A stretch of 64,000 bases of DNA from Modestobacter sp. Leaf380. Lineage in GTDB: Bacteria; Actinomycetota; Actinomycetes; Mycobacteriales; Geodermatophilaceae. Where the stretch lies: assembly GCF_001424485.1 (NCBI RefSeq), contig NZ_LMQC01000001.1, positions 5,755-69,754 on the forward strand. The letters are read 5' to 3'. The position numbers and the translations under genes are program-made. This document shows positions 38,142 through 47,253 of the stretch, in pieces. The notes under the pieces were generated by a model. It was not told the DNA's origin and made no database searches. It saw only the letters and a program-made list of their open reading frames with translations. Every line of letters starts with the position of its first letter. Within the stretch, counting starts at the first letter, position 1.

Positions 38142-38465
38142 GGGGCGCCGCCTCTCTGTGTGCGTGCGCAGCCCCCGGCCCTCCGGCCGGTCGACCGCAC
38201 TCTCGGTTGACGCGGGCACCTCGTGGTGCACCGCCCTGGCGTCCCGGCGGGCCACTCCCCCGACGAACGGGACCGAGGTGACGACCGCCCCACCGCGTGG
38301 CGGTGGGATGGGGACGCGCGAAGTCGACCGGTCCGGAGACCGGTCGCGTCCCTCAGCATACGCCCTCGGAGGTCGCGCTCCCCGCCGGTCCTCCACAGGC
38401 CGACCCGCCGTCCACAGGTTCGACGCTCGGCGTCCCGGCGACCGGGGGCGGGCGAGGCTGCCGGG
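38142..38465. promoter_or_regulatory. Divergent control region of rpsB and the M23 gene
   Basis: These 324 nt contain no gene. On the minus strand, the rpsB leader holds two tandem hairpins: 38289-38307 (8-bp stem CCCACCGC/GCGGTGGG) and 38325-38346 (9-bp stem CGACCGGTC/GACCGGTCG). TATGCT at about 38357-38362 is a possible -10 without a convincing -35. S2 leaders in other bacteria bind S2 as autorepressor; whether these hairpins do so is unknown. Confidence 0.5.
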
Positions 38466-39926
38466 GTGTCCCCCGACCCGCTCCTCCCCCCACGGACCGC
38501 GGTCGGCCGACCGGTGTCGCTGCTCGCCCTGACGCTGCTGGCCGTCCTCCTGGTGGGTCCCGGGTCACCGGGACCCGCCCGTGCCGGCCCCGCCGTCGTC
38601 CCGGCGCCGGCCGGGCTGTACGGATGGCCGCTGAGCGGCACCCCGCCGGTGGTGCGGGCCTTCGACCCGTCGGTGACGCGCTACGGCCCGGGCCACCGCG
38701 GTGCCGACCTCGGTGGTGCCGACGGGGCGTCCGTGCTGGCCGCCGGCGCCGGCACCGTGGCCTTCGCCGGGATGGTCGCCGGTCGGCCGGTCGTCAGCGT
38801 GGACCACCCCGGCGGGCTGCGTACCACCTACGAACCGGTCACCCCGCTCGTCTCGGCGGGCCAGACCGTCGTCCGCGGCTCGCCGCTGGGCACCCTGGTG
38901 GCCGGTCACGAGGGCTGCCCGGCCGCGGCCTGCCTGCACTGGGGCCTCCGGCGGGGCGAGGTGTACCTGGACCCGGTGATGCTGCTGGTGCCCCCGAGGG
39001 TCCGGCTCCTCCCGTGGGAGGGCCCGGGACGGTCAGTCGCGGTGCCAGTGCGCGAAGCCGGCCGCCGAGGTGGCCAGGACCAGCAGGGACAGCACGGCGC
39101 TGCGCGTCCTCGTGTCCCCGCCCCGGGTGGCGACGAGCACGGCGGCCGCGTCGACGCCGGTGAGCAGCAGCGTCACCTCGGTGGTGCGCTGCGCCTGCGG
39201 CGGGGGGCTGACCAGCAACGCCGCACCCATCGCGATGTTGCGCGCGGCGACCAGCCGGACGAGCAGGGGCAGAGCGCGGTCCTCGTGGGTGGCCCGGGCG
39301 TCCACGCCGAGCAGGCGGGCCATCCGGCGAGGGGCGAACAGCGCGACGGTGCCCAACCACATCGACAGCGAACCGATGGACAGGCGGGTGGTCACCCAGG
39401 GGTCGGTCATGCCGGGGCCCTTCCCCGGTCGCCGGGGGCTCCAACTGCCGAGGCGGGGCCCCGCCCGGCGGCGAGCACCAGCACGACGGCCAGGAACGGC
39501 AACGTCACCGCGCTGGCGGCCACGTCGCTCACCGCCGCGACGGAGAAGGCACCCACCGAGGGTGCCTCCAGCGGCCCCAGCACCCGGCCGACCCCGAGCG
39601 CGGCCACCGAGGCCGGCACGGTCAGCAGCGCGGAGACCGCACCGCCGGCCAGCACACCGGCCAGCACCGTCCCCGGCGCCCGCCGGACGGCGTCCCACCC
39701 CGCACGGGTCCCCCGGACCAGGGCGCCCGACCACCGGCTGCCGCCACCCACCCCCAGCACCCGGACCGCCACCCCGGTCACCCACAGCTGGGCCACGGTC
39801 GCCGTCAGCACCCCGACGACGTCCACGGCGAGGGCCGCTCCCCGACCGGGGACGTCCCAGACCAGGACCTGGCGCAGCACGTCGGGCACCGTGTTGACCA
39901 GCGTCGCGACGAGGGCCGCCGTGTAG
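38466..39926 (+). CDS. M23-family peptidase, with no stop codon near the expected end
   Basis: The frame starts at GTG 38466 with a signal peptide ([16 protein letters not shown]) and a complete LytM/M23 domain: [20 protein letters not shown], then [15 protein letters not shown], ending near position 39010. Such enzymes cut peptidoglycan cross-bridges outside the cell. The frame then continues without a stop to 39926, reading antisense through two plausible membrane-protein genes. The tail looks like shadow sequence, so the true gene probably ended around 39000-39040 and has lost its stop, or the sequence has an error. The start and domain are firm; the end is not. Confidence 0.6.
   Translation: MSPDPLLPPRTAVGRPVSLLALTLLAVLLVGPGSPGPARAGPAVVPAPAGLYGWPLSGTPPVVRAFDPSVTRYGPGHRGADLGGADGASVLAAGAGTVAFAGMVAGRPVVSVDHPGGLRTTYEPVTPLVSAGQTVVRGSPLGTLVAGHEGCPAAACLHWGLRRGEVYLDPVMLLVPPRVRLLPWEGPGRSVAVPVREAGRRGGQDQQGQHGAARPRVPAPGGDEHGGRVDAGEQQRHLGGALRLRRGADQQRRTHRDVARGDQPDEQGQSAVLVGGPGVHAEQAGHPARGEQRDGAQPHRQRTDGQAGGHPGVGHAGALPRSPGAPTAEAGPRPAASTSTTARNGNVTALAATSLTAATEKAPTEGASSGPSTRPTPSAATEAGTVSSAETAPPASTPASTVPGARRTASHPARVPRTRAPDHRLPPPTPSTRTATPVTHSWATVAVSTPTTSTARAAPRPGTSQTRTWRSTSGTVLTSVATRAAV
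39033..39410 (-). CDS. Small membrane protein, unknown function
   Basis: This 125-residue protein has three or four hydrophobic segments ([55 protein letters not shown] and [17 protein letters not shown]). I do not recognise the family; it resembles small actinobacterial membrane proteins often annotated DUF4267. The ATG overlaps the stop of the next gene by 4 nt. It lies antisense to the over-extended M23 frame; its coupling to two neighbours makes it the likelier coding strand. Confidence 0.65.
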   Translation of the reverse strand: MTDPWVTTRLSIGSLSMWLGTVALFAPRRMARLLGVDARATHEDRALPLLVRLVAARNIAMGAALLVSPPPQAQRTTEVTLLLTGVDAAAVLVATRGGDTRTRSAVLSLLVLATSAAGFAHWHRD

Positions 39927-40009
39927 AGCGCGCCTGCGTGCCGGCGCACCAGGCCCAGCGCGACAGGAAGGACACGGCCCGGCGGCCGGGACGGCGCAGC
40001 CAAGGTCAC
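39407..40009 (-). CDS. Membrane protein, unknown function
   Basis: The 200-residue protein has about five hydrophobic stretches, including [41 protein letters not shown] and [20 protein letters not shown]. No motif gives a function. It overlaps the methyltransferase upstream and the small membrane protein downstream by 4 nt each, which supports a real three-gene unit. Confidence 0.65.
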   Translation of the reverse strand: MTLAAPSRPPGRVLPVALGLVRRHAGALYTAALVATLVNTVPDVLRQVLVWDVPGRGAALAVDVVGVLTATVAQLWVTGVAVRVLGVGGGSRWSGALVRGTRAGWDAVRRAPGTVLAGVLAGGAVSALLTVPASVAALGVGRVLGPLEAPSVGAFSVAAVSDVAASAVTLPFLAVVLVLAAGRGPASAVGAPGDRGRAPA

Positions 40010-40689
40010 CGGCGGGTCGCCACGCCCAGCAGCCAGCAGCCCCCGGCCCGGCTGCGGTGCCGACGGGCGGGGACGTCGAACCCGGCGCCCTCCAGGGCGG
40101 CGAGCAGCTCGTCCTCGGTGAAGCGGTCCGCCGGGTGGCGCGAGACCGCACGCAGCACCGGGTTGTCCACGAACCGGGCCGTCATCTCCGCGTAGGCCAG
40201 CTGCCCGCCGGGGCGGAGGACCCGGGCGTACTCGGCGACCGCAGCCGGCCAGTCGACGACGTGGTGCAGCGTGTGCAGGGAGACGACCAGGTCCACCGCG
40301 TCGTCGGCCACCGGCAGCGCAGTGGCGTCGGCGCGCTCCACCCGCACCCGGTCACCCAGGTCGGCGAGCGCCCGGCGGGAGGACTCGACCGAGGCCTGGT
40401 GCAGGTCGAACGCCCGGACGTCGTCGGCCCCCAACCGGGTCACCGCGACCCGCGCCCCCAGCCCCCGCCGTCCGGTGCCGACGTCCAGTGCGGTCGTCCC
40501 GCGGGCACCCAGCTCGGACAGCACCCGCCCCTCGACCCCGAGGCCGATCCGGAACCGCAGCCGGGAGTCGACCCAGACCCGGTTGGCGTCCACGTACGTC
40601 GGCGGCGGGGTGCGTCGGGGGCGGTCCGGGACACCCGGGGACGGTGTGGGGCGCGGGGTCGTCGTGCGGGCGGTCTCGGACGCGGTCAC
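40006..40689 (-). CDS. SAM-dependent methyltransferase (class I)
   Basis: This 227-residue protein carries the SAM-binding ALDVGTGRRGLGARVA near residue 70, VERADATALPVADDAVDLVV, and the LHTLHHVVDW...LRPGGQLAY block of UbiE-like enzymes. The N-terminal 30 residues are Pro/Thr-rich. The GTG at 40689 is chosen because the frame further upstream overlaps the whiG repeats and gene. The substrate is unknown. Confidence 0.85.
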   Translation of the reverse strand: MTASETARTTTPRPTPSPGVPDRPRRTPPPTYVDANRVWVDSRLRFRIGLGVEGRVLSELGARGTTALDVGTGRRGLGARVAVTRLGADDVRAFDLHQASVESSRRALADLGDRVRVERADATALPVADDAVDLVVSLHTLHHVVDWPAAVAEYARVLRPGGQLAYAEMTARFVDNPVLRAVSRHPADRFTEDELLAALEGAGFDVPARRHRSRAGGCWLLGVATRR

Positions 40690-40770
40690 CTGCGCACCGC
40701 TACCCGGGACCCCCGGGCCGACACACCTCGGGGCGGCTCCCGGCCGGGACCCGCCCCGAGGTCGGCGGTT

Positions 40771-40828
40771 GGTGCGGGAGCTCAGGTGCGGGAGCTCAGG
40801 TGCGGTGGGCTCAGGTGCGGTGGGCTCA
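40771..40828. repeat. Tandem repeat spanning the whiG stop codon
   Basis: Four units lie end to end: GGTGCGGGAGCTCA twice (40771-40784, 40785-40798) and GGTGCGGTGGGCTCA twice (40799-40813, 40814-40828). The last unit contains the whiG stop codon (TGA on the minus strand), and every unit carries one TGA on that strand. Confidence 0.9.
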
Positions 40829-41671
40829 GGCGATGTCGGCGAGCTTGGTCCGCAGGTGCAGCACGGCCTTGGTGTGCAGCTGGCAGATCCGGCTCTCGGT
40901 GACGCCGAGGACGCGGCCGATCTCGGCCAGGGTGAGCCCCTCGAAGTAGTAGAGGCTGACCACGACCTTCTCCCGGTCGGGCAGCTGCTCGACCGCACGG
41001 GCCAGCAGCTGACGCGCCTCGCCGTGCTCGGCCATCGCCTGCGGGTCCAGCGCCGAGGAGTCCTGCAGGGTGTCGACCAGCCGGGGGGCGCTGCCGTCGT
41101 CGTCGCCGAGCAGCTCGTCCAGGGCCACGACGTTGACCAGCGACAGCTGCCCGAGGAACTTGCGGATCTCCTCGACCTCGACGCCCATCTCCGCGGCGAC
41201 CTCGCTGTCGGTGGGGCTGCGCTGGAGCTTGGTCTCCAGCGAGGCGACGGTCCGCTCGAACTCCCGGGCCCGCATCCGCACCGAACGCGGGATCCAGTCG
41301 GTGGAGCGCAGCTCGTCGATGATCGCGCCCCGGATGCGGGCCATCGCGTAGCTCTCGAACTTGACCTCGCGGGAGGGCTCGTACCGGGTGATCGCGTCGA
41401 TGAGGCCGAAGGTCCCGTAGGACACCAGGTCGGCCTGCTCGACGTGCGCGGGCAGACCACTGCCCACCCGGCCTGCGACGTACTTGACCAGCGGCGCGTA
41501 GTGCAGGATCAGCCGGTCCCGCAGGCCGGAGTCCCGGCCCGCGACGTAGCGCGCCCACAGGTCGGCCAGCGCGGCGTCGGCCGGGTCGATCGTCTTCTGC
41601 GCCGCGGCGGCCGGCTGGCCCTCCGCGGTCGCGTCGTCGGCGCCGAGGCGGCGCACCGGTGCCTCAGGCAC
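40826..41671 (-). CDS. whiG: RNA polymerase sigma factor WhiG (FliA family)
   Basis: The 281-residue group 3 sigma factor has region 2 ([22 protein letters not shown]... [18 protein letters not shown]), region 3 ([20 protein letters not shown]) and region 4 ([23 protein letters not shown], helix-turn-helix [10 protein letters not shown]-type). In Streptomyces, WhiG commits aerial hyphae to sporulation; in motile actinobacteria such sigmas drive flagellar genes. The location near rpsB and dprA is that of Streptomyces whiG. It starts at GTG 41671. Confidence 0.9.
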   Translation of the reverse strand: MPEAPVRRLGADDATAEGQPAAAAQKTIDPADAALADLWARYVAGRDSGLRDRLILHYAPLVKYVAGRVGSGLPAHVEQADLVSYGTFGLIDAITRYEPSREVKFESYAMARIRGAIIDELRSTDWIPRSVRMRAREFERTVASLETKLQRSPTDSEVAAEMGVEVEEIRKFLGQLSLVNVVALDELLGDDDGSAPRLVDTLQDSSALDPQAMAEHGEARQLLARAVEQLPDREKVVVSLYYFEGLTLAEIGRVLGVTESRICQLHTKAVLHLRTKLADIA

Positions 41672-41730
41672 GGACCCGCCCCCGCGCGGTCGTGCTGTGC
41701 CGACTCATCCCCGTCACTCCGTCGTCCCCC

Positions 41731-42693
41731 TCAGGCTCGTGGGTGTGCTCGCGCGTGGACCGCCCGGAGCCGTTCGACCGTCACGTGCGTGTACACCTGC
41801 GTCGTCGCGAGGCTAGCGTGGCCGAGCAGCTCCTGGACCGACCGGAGGTCGGCGCCCCCCTCCAGGACGTGGGTGGCGGCCGAGTGACGGAGCCCGTGCG
41901 GGCCCACGTCGGGGGCCCCGGGCACGGCCGCGACCGCGGTGTGCACCACCCGGCGGGCCTCCCGCGGGTCGAGCCGGCCGCCGCGCACCCCCAGCAGCAA
42001 CGCGGGACCACTGGTGGGCCGGGCCAGCACGGGGCGCCCCGAGCTCAGCCAGGCGTCCAGCGCGGCACCGGCGGGCAGGCCGTAGGGCACCGACCGCTCC
42101 TTGCGCCCCTTGCCCAGCACGCGCAGCAGCCGGCGGCCGCGGTCGACGTCGTCGACGTCGAGGCCGACGAGCTCACCGACCCGGACGCCGCTGGCGTAGA
42201 GCAGTTCCACCACCAGCGTGTCGCGCAGCGCGACGGCGGCCACCTCGGGTCCAGCACCGGCGTCGGCGGGCGGCTCGGGCCGGTGGTCGAGGACGGCGCG
42301 GGCCTGGTCGGCACCGAGCACCTCGGGCAGCGTCCGGTGCGCCTTGGGGCTGGCCAGCCGCAGCCCGACGTCGTCGGGGGTCAGGCCGGTGCGCCGGAGG
42401 TGGGCGGTGAACGACCGCGCCGAGGCCGCCCGGCGGGCGGTGGTGGTCCGCCCGTCGCCGCGCGTACGCCCCAGCGCCAGCCAGCTGCGCAGCACGGCCA
42501 GGTCCAGGTCCCCGACCCCCCGGCCCCCACGTCGGGTGAGGTGGTCCAGCAGGGACACCACGTCGCCGGTGTAGGCCCGCACGGTGTGCTCGGACAGGTC
42601 GCGCTCCAGGCGGAGGTGGTCGGCCCAGGCGTCCAGCGGCTCGGTGAGCGCCGGGGGCAGGGCCGCGCGCAGCGTCGCGGTCCGACTGGTCAC
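41731..42693 (-). CDS. xerC: Tyrosine recombinase XerC
   Basis: The 320-residue protein has the SAM-like core-binding domain (residues 15-105) and the catalytic domain with Arg in [32 protein letters not shown] and the nucleophile Tyr in TQVYTHV. XerC/XerD-type enzymes resolve chromosome dimers at dif. Because it sits in a conserved chromosomal position between dprA and rpsB, it is the housekeeping enzyme rather than a phage integrase. GTG start. Confidence 0.93.
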   Translation of the reverse strand: MTSRTATLRAALPPALTEPLDAWADHLRLERDLSEHTVRAYTGDVVSLLDHLTRRGGRGVGDLDLAVLRSWLALGRTRGDGRTTTARRAASARSFTAHLRRTGLTPDDVGLRLASPKAHRTLPEVLGADQARAVLDHRPEPPADAGAGPEVAAVALRDTLVVELLYASGVRVGELVGLDVDDVDRGRRLLRVLGKGRKERSVPYGLPAGAALDAWLSSGRPVLARPTSGPALLLGVRGGRLDPREARRVVHTAVAAVPGAPDVGPHGLRHSAATHVLEGGADLRSVQELLGHASLATTQVYTHVTVERLRAVHARAHPRA

Positions 42694-42724
42694 CGGTCGA
42701 GCCTGCGCCGCGCCCGGGGCCGGG

Positions 42725-43945
42725 TCAACCAGCCGCGCCGCCCACCGCGGCGTCCCGGGTCACCCGCCACCCGGTCCCGGTCCACTCGACGAGGCCGGTC
42801 AGCTCCAGGGCGGGCAGCACCCGCAGCACGTCCAGCTCGCTGCAGCCGGCCGCGACGGCCAACCGCTCCGGGGGCACCCCCACCCGCACCGGGCAGGCGT
42901 CCAGCACCCGCCGGGCGATGTCGGACAGCTCGTCCCGCGGGCCGGTCGAGGTCACCGCGACCGCGGCCAGGTCGGTGCCCAGGTCACCGACCGCCTCGAC
43001 GACGTCGGCCGCGGAGGTGACCAGCAGGGCCGGCTGCTCCCCCGCCCGCATCAGCTGGTGGCACCCCACGCTCAGGGCGCTGGTGACCGGCCCGGGCACG
43101 GCCATGAGCACCTTGCCCAGCGACCGGGCCCGGTGGGCCGTGGCCTGCGCCCCCGAGCGGGCGGCCGCCTCGACGACGACGGTGCCCCGGGTGAGCGCGG
43201 CGATGAGCCTGTTGCGGACCAGGAACCGATGACGCAGCGGGGCACAGCCCGGGGGCCACTCGCTGACCAGCAGGCCGTCCTCCAGGACCCGGTCGAAGAG
43301 GCGGGCGTGGCCGGCCGGGTAGGGCCGGTCCACCCCGCAGGCGAGGACGACGACGGTCGGCCCGCCGGCGGCGACCGCACCCCGGTGGGCCGCGGCGTCG
43401 ATGCCGAACGCCCCGCCGGACACGGTGGTGAACCCCCGGCCGGTGAGGCCGTGCGCGAGATCGCCGGCCACGTGCTCGCCGTAGGCGGTGCTCGCCCGGG
43501 ACCCCACGAGGGCCACCGAGCGGTCGACGAGGGCGTCCAGCCGGGCCGGACCCCGCACCCACAACGCCAGCGGGGGCACCAGGGCGGTGGTGCGGTCCAC
43601 GCCGGCGGGCTGCCGGTCGGCGGCCAGGGTGAGGCTGTGCAGCGGGAGCGCGGGCCACTCGTCGTCCTCGGGGGTGACCAGCCGGGCGCCGAGCACGTCG
43701 GCCCGGCGCAGGTCCTCCACCGACCGGTCCTCCCCCGCCCGGGCACCGACCAACGCCTGCAGCCGGGACGGCGCGGTCTGCCCGGCCAGCGCCTGCGCGG
43801 CACCCACCGGACCGTGGTGCTCGACCCACCGCCACAGCTCGGTGCTGCCCGGCTCGACCGCCCGGGTCAGCCAGGCCCGCGCCCGACGGCGGAGCTCGGG
43901 GTCCGCGGGGTCGCCACGCAGTGCCGTCGCCAGGTCGGCGGTCAT
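42725..43945 (-). CDS. dprA: DNA-processing protein DprA
   Basis: The 406-residue protein binds single-stranded DNA and loads RecA in natural transformation. The Rossmann-like core has [14 protein letters not shown] near residue 145, [30 protein letters not shown] and [17 protein letters not shown], followed by a C-terminal winged-helix-like domain. The ATG overlaps the comM stop by 4 nt. Transformation in these organisms is not established; the gene is conserved in actinobacteria regardless. Confidence 0.95.
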   Translation of the reverse strand: MTADLATALRGDPADPELRRRARAWLTRAVEPGSTELWRWVEHHGPVGAAQALAGQTAPSRLQALVGARAGEDRSVEDLRRADVLGARLVTPEDDEWPALPLHSLTLAADRQPAGVDRTTALVPPLALWVRGPARLDALVDRSVALVGSRASTAYGEHVAGDLAHGLTGRGFTTVSGGAFGIDAAAHRGAVAAGGPTVVVLACGVDRPYPAGHARLFDRVLEDGLLVSEWPPGCAPLRHRFLVRNRLIAALTRGTVVVEAAARSGAQATAHRARSLGKVLMAVPGPVTSALSVGCHQLMRAGEQPALLVTSAADVVEAVGDLGTDLAAVAVTSTGPRDELSDIARRVLDACPVRVGVPPERLAVAAGCSELDVLRVLPALELTGLVEWTGTGWRVTRDAAVGGAAG

Positions 43946-45459
43946 GCCGTCACCCGCTGCAGCCGCAGCCCCAGCGCCTCGGTGACCTCGTCGGTGCCCG
44001 GGACGTCACGGCCGGCCAGGTCGCTCAACGTCCAGGCGACCCGCAGCACCCGGTCGAAGCCGCGCAGGGACAGGGCCCCGCGCTCCAGGGCCCGCTCGGC
44101 GAGCACCAGAGCGGCCCGGGGCACCGGCCAGCGCTCGCGGAGCAGCCGGCCGGGCACCTCCCCCGTCGTCCGCAGGCCCGTGCCGGCCAGCCGTTGCGCG
44201 GCGACCGCCCGTGCCGCGGCGACCCGGGCCGCCACCACCGCGGTGGCCTCCGGGGCGGCGACGGCGTCCAGCCAGGCCGCGCGGGTGACCGGCGGCAGCT
44301 CCACCCGCAGGTCGATGCGGTCCAGCAGGGGCCCGGACAGCCGGGAGCCGTACCGGCGGCGTTCCAGCGAGCTGCAGGTGCAGGCGGTGTCCCCGGCGGC
44401 GCTGGCGCACGGGCAGGGGTTGGCCGCCAGCACCAGCTGCACCCGGCACGGGAACGTCGCCGACCCGTGCGCCCGGTGGATCGTCACCGACCCGCGCTCC
44501 AGCGGCTGGCGCAGCGTGTCGAGCACCGCGCGGGGGAACTCGGGCGCCTCGTCCAGGAACAGGACCCCGGCGTGGGCCCGGCTCAGCGCGCCCGGCCTGA
44601 TCTGCCCGGACCCGCCGCCCACCAGCGAGACCGTCGTCGCCGAGTGGTGGGGGGCCTCGAAGGGCGGCCGGCTGACCAGCGGCGCGCCGCCGGGCAGCGT
44701 GCCGGCCACCGAGGCGATCGCGGTCACCTCGGTGGCCGTCGCCTCGTCCAGGGGCGGCAGGAGCCCGGGCAGCCGTTCGGCGAGCATCGTCTTGCCCGCC
44801 CCGGGCGGACCGGACAGGAGGAGGTGGTGCCCACCCGCCGCGGCGACCTCGACGGCCCGGCGGCCGGTGGCCTGCCCGACCACGTCGGCGAGGTCCGGGC
44901 CGGGCGGTACCGGAGGGCCGGGCGCCCGGACGTGCGCCGCGAGCCGCCGCTTGCCCGAGAGATGACCCAGGACCTGCCCGAGGTCGTCGACCGCGACCAC
45001 CTCGGTGCCGGGCAGCAGCGCGGCCTCGTCGGCGTTCTCCGCCGGCACCACGACGCGCCGCCGACCGGCACGTGCAGCGGCGAGGACCGCCGGCAGCACC
45101 CCCCGGACCGCGCGGACCCCGCCGTCCAGCCCCAGCTCGCCGAGGAAGACGACGTCGTCCGCGCAGCCCTCGGGCAGGGTGCCGGACGCGGCGAGGACGG
45201 CGACCGCGATGGCCAGGTCGAAGCCGCTGCCCTGCTTGGGCATCGAGGCCGGGGACAGACCGATGGTGACCCGGCGCTGCGGGAAGTCCAGACCGGTGTT
45301 GCCCAGGGCCGCGCGGACGCGGTCCAGCGACTGGCGGACGACCGCGTCGGGCAGCCCGACCAGGACCGTGCCGGGCAGCCCGTTCGCGATGTCGACCTCG
45401 ACCTCGACCAAGGCCCCGGTGACGCCGGCCAGCCCGACCGACCAGGTGCGGGCCAGCAT
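43942..45459 (-). CDS. comM: YifB/ComM-type Mg-chelatase-like AAA+ ATPase
   Basis: The 505-residue protein has an N-terminal Lon-like domain (VEVDIANGLPGTVLVGLPDAVV), the Walker A GPPGAGKT near residue 215, Walker B GVLFLDEAPEF, and a C-terminal Mg_chelatase_C domain. The Cys-rich segment NPCPCAS...CTCSS typical of the family is present. ComM is a branch-migration helicase in transformation in Gram-negatives. The ATG overlaps the yraN stop by 1 nt (TGATG); upstream extensions of the frame run antisense-like and are excluded. Confidence 0.94.
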   Translation of the reverse strand: MLARTWSVGLAGVTGALVEVEVDIANGLPGTVLVGLPDAVVRQSLDRVRAALGNTGLDFPQRRVTIGLSPASMPKQGSGFDLAIAVAVLAASGTLPEGCADDVVFLGELGLDGGVRAVRGVLPAVLAAARAGRRRVVVPAENADEAALLPGTEVVAVDDLGQVLGHLSGKRRLAAHVRAPGPPVPPGPDLADVVGQATGRRAVEVAAAGGHHLLLSGPPGAGKTMLAERLPGLLPPLDEATATEVTAIASVAGTLPGGAPLVSRPPFEAPHHSATTVSLVGGGSGQIRPGALSRAHAGVLFLDEAPEFPRAVLDTLRQPLERGSVTIHRAHGSATFPCRVQLVLAANPCPCASAAGDTACTCSSLERRRYGSRLSGPLLDRIDLRVELPPVTRAAWLDAVAAPEATAVVAARVAAARAVAAQRLAGTGLRTTGEVPGRLLRERWPVPRAALVLAERALERGALSLRGFDRVLRVAWTLSDLAGRDVPGTDEVTEALGLRLQRVTA

Positions 45460-45845
45460 CAGAACGCCGCCGGCAGGTGGGTGACCTCGGCCGGACGGCC
45501 CGGGCGGACCAGCACCGCCACCACGTCGAAGCGCAGCTCGCGGGCGTGGTGGTCGTGTGCGGCGAGCCACTGCAACGCCAGGGAGCGCAGCCGCTGCTGC
45601 TTCAGCGGGGTCACCGCGGCGGCGGGGAACCCGTACCCGGTGCCCCGGCGGGCCTTCACCTCGCAGAAGACAATCGCGTCGCCGTCCCGGGCCACCACGT
45701 CCAGCTCACCGTGCCGCGTCCGCCAGTTGCGGTCGAGCACGGTGAGCCCGCGGTCGGTCAGGTACCCGACGGCGAGCTGCTCCCCGAGGGCGCCCAGGGC
45801 GGCACGGGTGAGCGGGGGCGGGGGTCTGGTCTCGCTGCTGGCCAC
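45459..45845 (-). CDS. YraN/UPF0102 family nuclease-like protein
   Basis: The 128-residue protein has the family's restriction-endonuclease-like fold: GEQLAVGYLTDRG, DRNWRTRHGELDVVARDGDAIVFCEVKAR (Asp, Glu and Lys of the PD-(D/E)XK type) and QWLAAH. The cellular role is uncertain. It is coupled to comM and dprA in a conserved trio. GTG start. Confidence 0.92.
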   Translation of the reverse strand: MASSETRPPPPLTRAALGALGEQLAVGYLTDRGLTVLDRNWRTRHGELDVVARDGDAIVFCEVKARRGTGYGFPAAAVTPLKQQRLRSLALQWLAAHDHHARELRFDVVAVLVRPGRPAEVTHLPAAF

Positions 45846-45960
45846 GCCGCGAGCCTGGGACCCCGGCGTCCCGCGCGGGGCGCCGTCCGCGGGTCTGTGG
45901 ACGCGCCCCCCACGTGTGGACGACGGCGGGCGCGACCACCCGCGGTGTGCTCAGCGGGGG

Positions 45961-46281
45961 TCAGGTGATCCGGGGGTTCTCCGGCAGCTCGAGGTCGGGC
46001 TTGTCCAGCTCCTCGACGTTGACGTCCTTGAACGTCACGACCCGGACGTTCTTGACGAACCGGGCGGGGCGGTACATGTCCCACACCCACGCGTCGGACA
46101 GCTTCAGCTCGAAGTAGACCTCGCCGGCGGCGTCCCGGACCTGCAGGTCCACGCTGTTGGCCAGGTAGAACCGGCGCTCGGTCTCCACGACGTAGGAGAA
46201 CTGCCGGACGATGTCCTTGTACTCGCGATAGAGCTGCAGCTCCATCTCGGTCTCGTACTTCTCGAGGTCCTCGGTGCTCAT
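45961..46281 (-). CDS. DUF2469 family protein
   Basis: The 106-residue protein begins MSTEDLEKYETEMELQLYRE and continues with VVETERRFYLANSVDLQV and DAWVWDMYRPARFVK. It matches DUF2469, one of the most conserved small proteins restricted to actinobacteria, always next to rnhB. Its function is unknown. The ATG overlaps the rnhB stop by 4 nt. Confidence 0.94.
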   Translation of the reverse strand: MSTEDLEKYETEMELQLYREYKDIVRQFSYVVETERRFYLANSVDLQVRDAAGEVYFELKLSDAWVWDMYRPARFVKNVRVVTFKDVNVEELDKPDLELPENPRIT

Positions 46282-47039
46282 CGCAGGTGCTCCACGGGCG
46301 TCGGGGACTGGTCCACCGGCCCATCATCGTGCATGCCGGCGGCCGGTGGCACCCAGCGCCCGCGCGCGGCGTGTGCGTCGCGGGCCCGGACCACGTTGAC
46401 GAAGCGGGACCGGTGCTCGGAGCAGGGGCCGTGCCGGTCCAGCGCGGCGGTGTGCAGGTCGGTCGTGTAGCCCTTGTGGACGTCGAAGTCGTACTGCGGG
46501 AAACGCTGGTGCAGGTCGACCATCATGCGGTCCCGGGTGACCTTGGCCAGCACGGACGCCGCGGCGACGCAGGCCGCGACCCGGTCGCCCTTCCACACCG
46601 CGAGGGTGGGCTGGGCCAGGCCGGTGACCGGGAAGCCGTCGGTCAGCACGTAGTCCGGGGTGAGCCCCAGGGTGGACACCGCCCGGCGCAGCGCCTCGAT
46701 GTTGGTGACGTGCATGCCGCGCGCGTCCAGCTCGGGGACGTCGACGACCACCACCGACCAGGCGAGCGCCCGGTCGATGACCTCGTCGTACACCTTCTCG
46801 CGGGTGGCCGCGGTCAGCAGCTTGGAGTCGGCGAGCCCGGGGACCCGGCCGCGACGCCCGGCAGGCAGGACGCAGGCGGCAGCGACCAGCGGGCCGGCAC
46901 ACGCGCCGCGGCCGGCCTCGTCGGCACCGGCGATCGTGGTGAACCCGCGACGCCGCAGCGAGCCCTCCATCGACCAGAGCGCGTCGGTCCGGGCTGTGGA
47001 GGGGGCGGTGCGGGTCCGGGTGGCGTTCGGAGTGGCCAT
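46278..47039 (-). CDS. rnhB: Ribonuclease HII
   Basis: The 253-residue enzyme removes ribonucleotides from DNA and RNA of hybrids. GADEAGRGACAGPLVAAACV carries the catalytic Asp-Glu pair; DSKLLTAATRE and the ASVLAKVTRDRMM block with the third acid follow. About 25 extra residues at both ends are Thr/Pro-rich; an alternative start at MEGSLRRRG (about 69 nt downstream) is possible. Confidence 0.94.
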   Translation of the reverse strand: MATPNATRTRTAPSTARTDALWSMEGSLRRRGFTTIAGADEAGRGACAGPLVAAACVLPAGRRGRVPGLADSKLLTAATREKVYDEVIDRALAWSVVVVDVPELDARGMHVTNIEALRRAVSTLGLTPDYVLTDGFPVTGLAQPTLAVWKGDRVAACVAAASVLAKVTRDRMMVDLHQRFPQYDFDVHKGYTTDLHTAALDRHGPCSEHRSRFVNVVRARDAHAARGRWVPPAAGMHDDGPVDQSPTPVEHLR

Positions 47040-47129
47040 CGCCGACCGACCCTACGACGCACCACCGACACGGCGGCGGGCACCGCGTGGGGCACGGCGG
47101 GGGGCACGGCGGGGGCGAGGCCGGACGAG

Positions 47130-47169
47130 CCACGAGCCGGCCCGCGGGGGAACGGGGGCCGGCTCGTGG
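47130..47169 (-). terminator. Terminator after the response regulator gene
   Basis: CCACGAGCCGGCCC (47130-47143) pairs with GGGCCGGCTCGTGG (47156-47169) over 14 bp. An additional outer 8-bp arm, CCGGACGA with TCGTCCGG (47121-47128 and 47177-47184), makes a very stable structure between the regulator and rnhB. Confidence 0.85.
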
Positions 47170-47253
47170 TCCTGGGTCGTCCGGCGTGCCGGACGAGGGT
47201 GGGCGGTCGGGCCGCCGAGGAGGCGGACGGCCCGGCCGCACCGGGGAGGGGGC

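Noticed and set aside
38223-38465. N-terminal extension of the M23 frame upstream of GTG 38466
   Set aside because: It would run through the rpsB promoter region and precede the signal peptide.
41731-42693. Tyrosine recombinase as a sign of an integrated element
   Set aside because: It is the housekeeping XerC in its conserved place; no att sites, phage or conjugation genes surround it.
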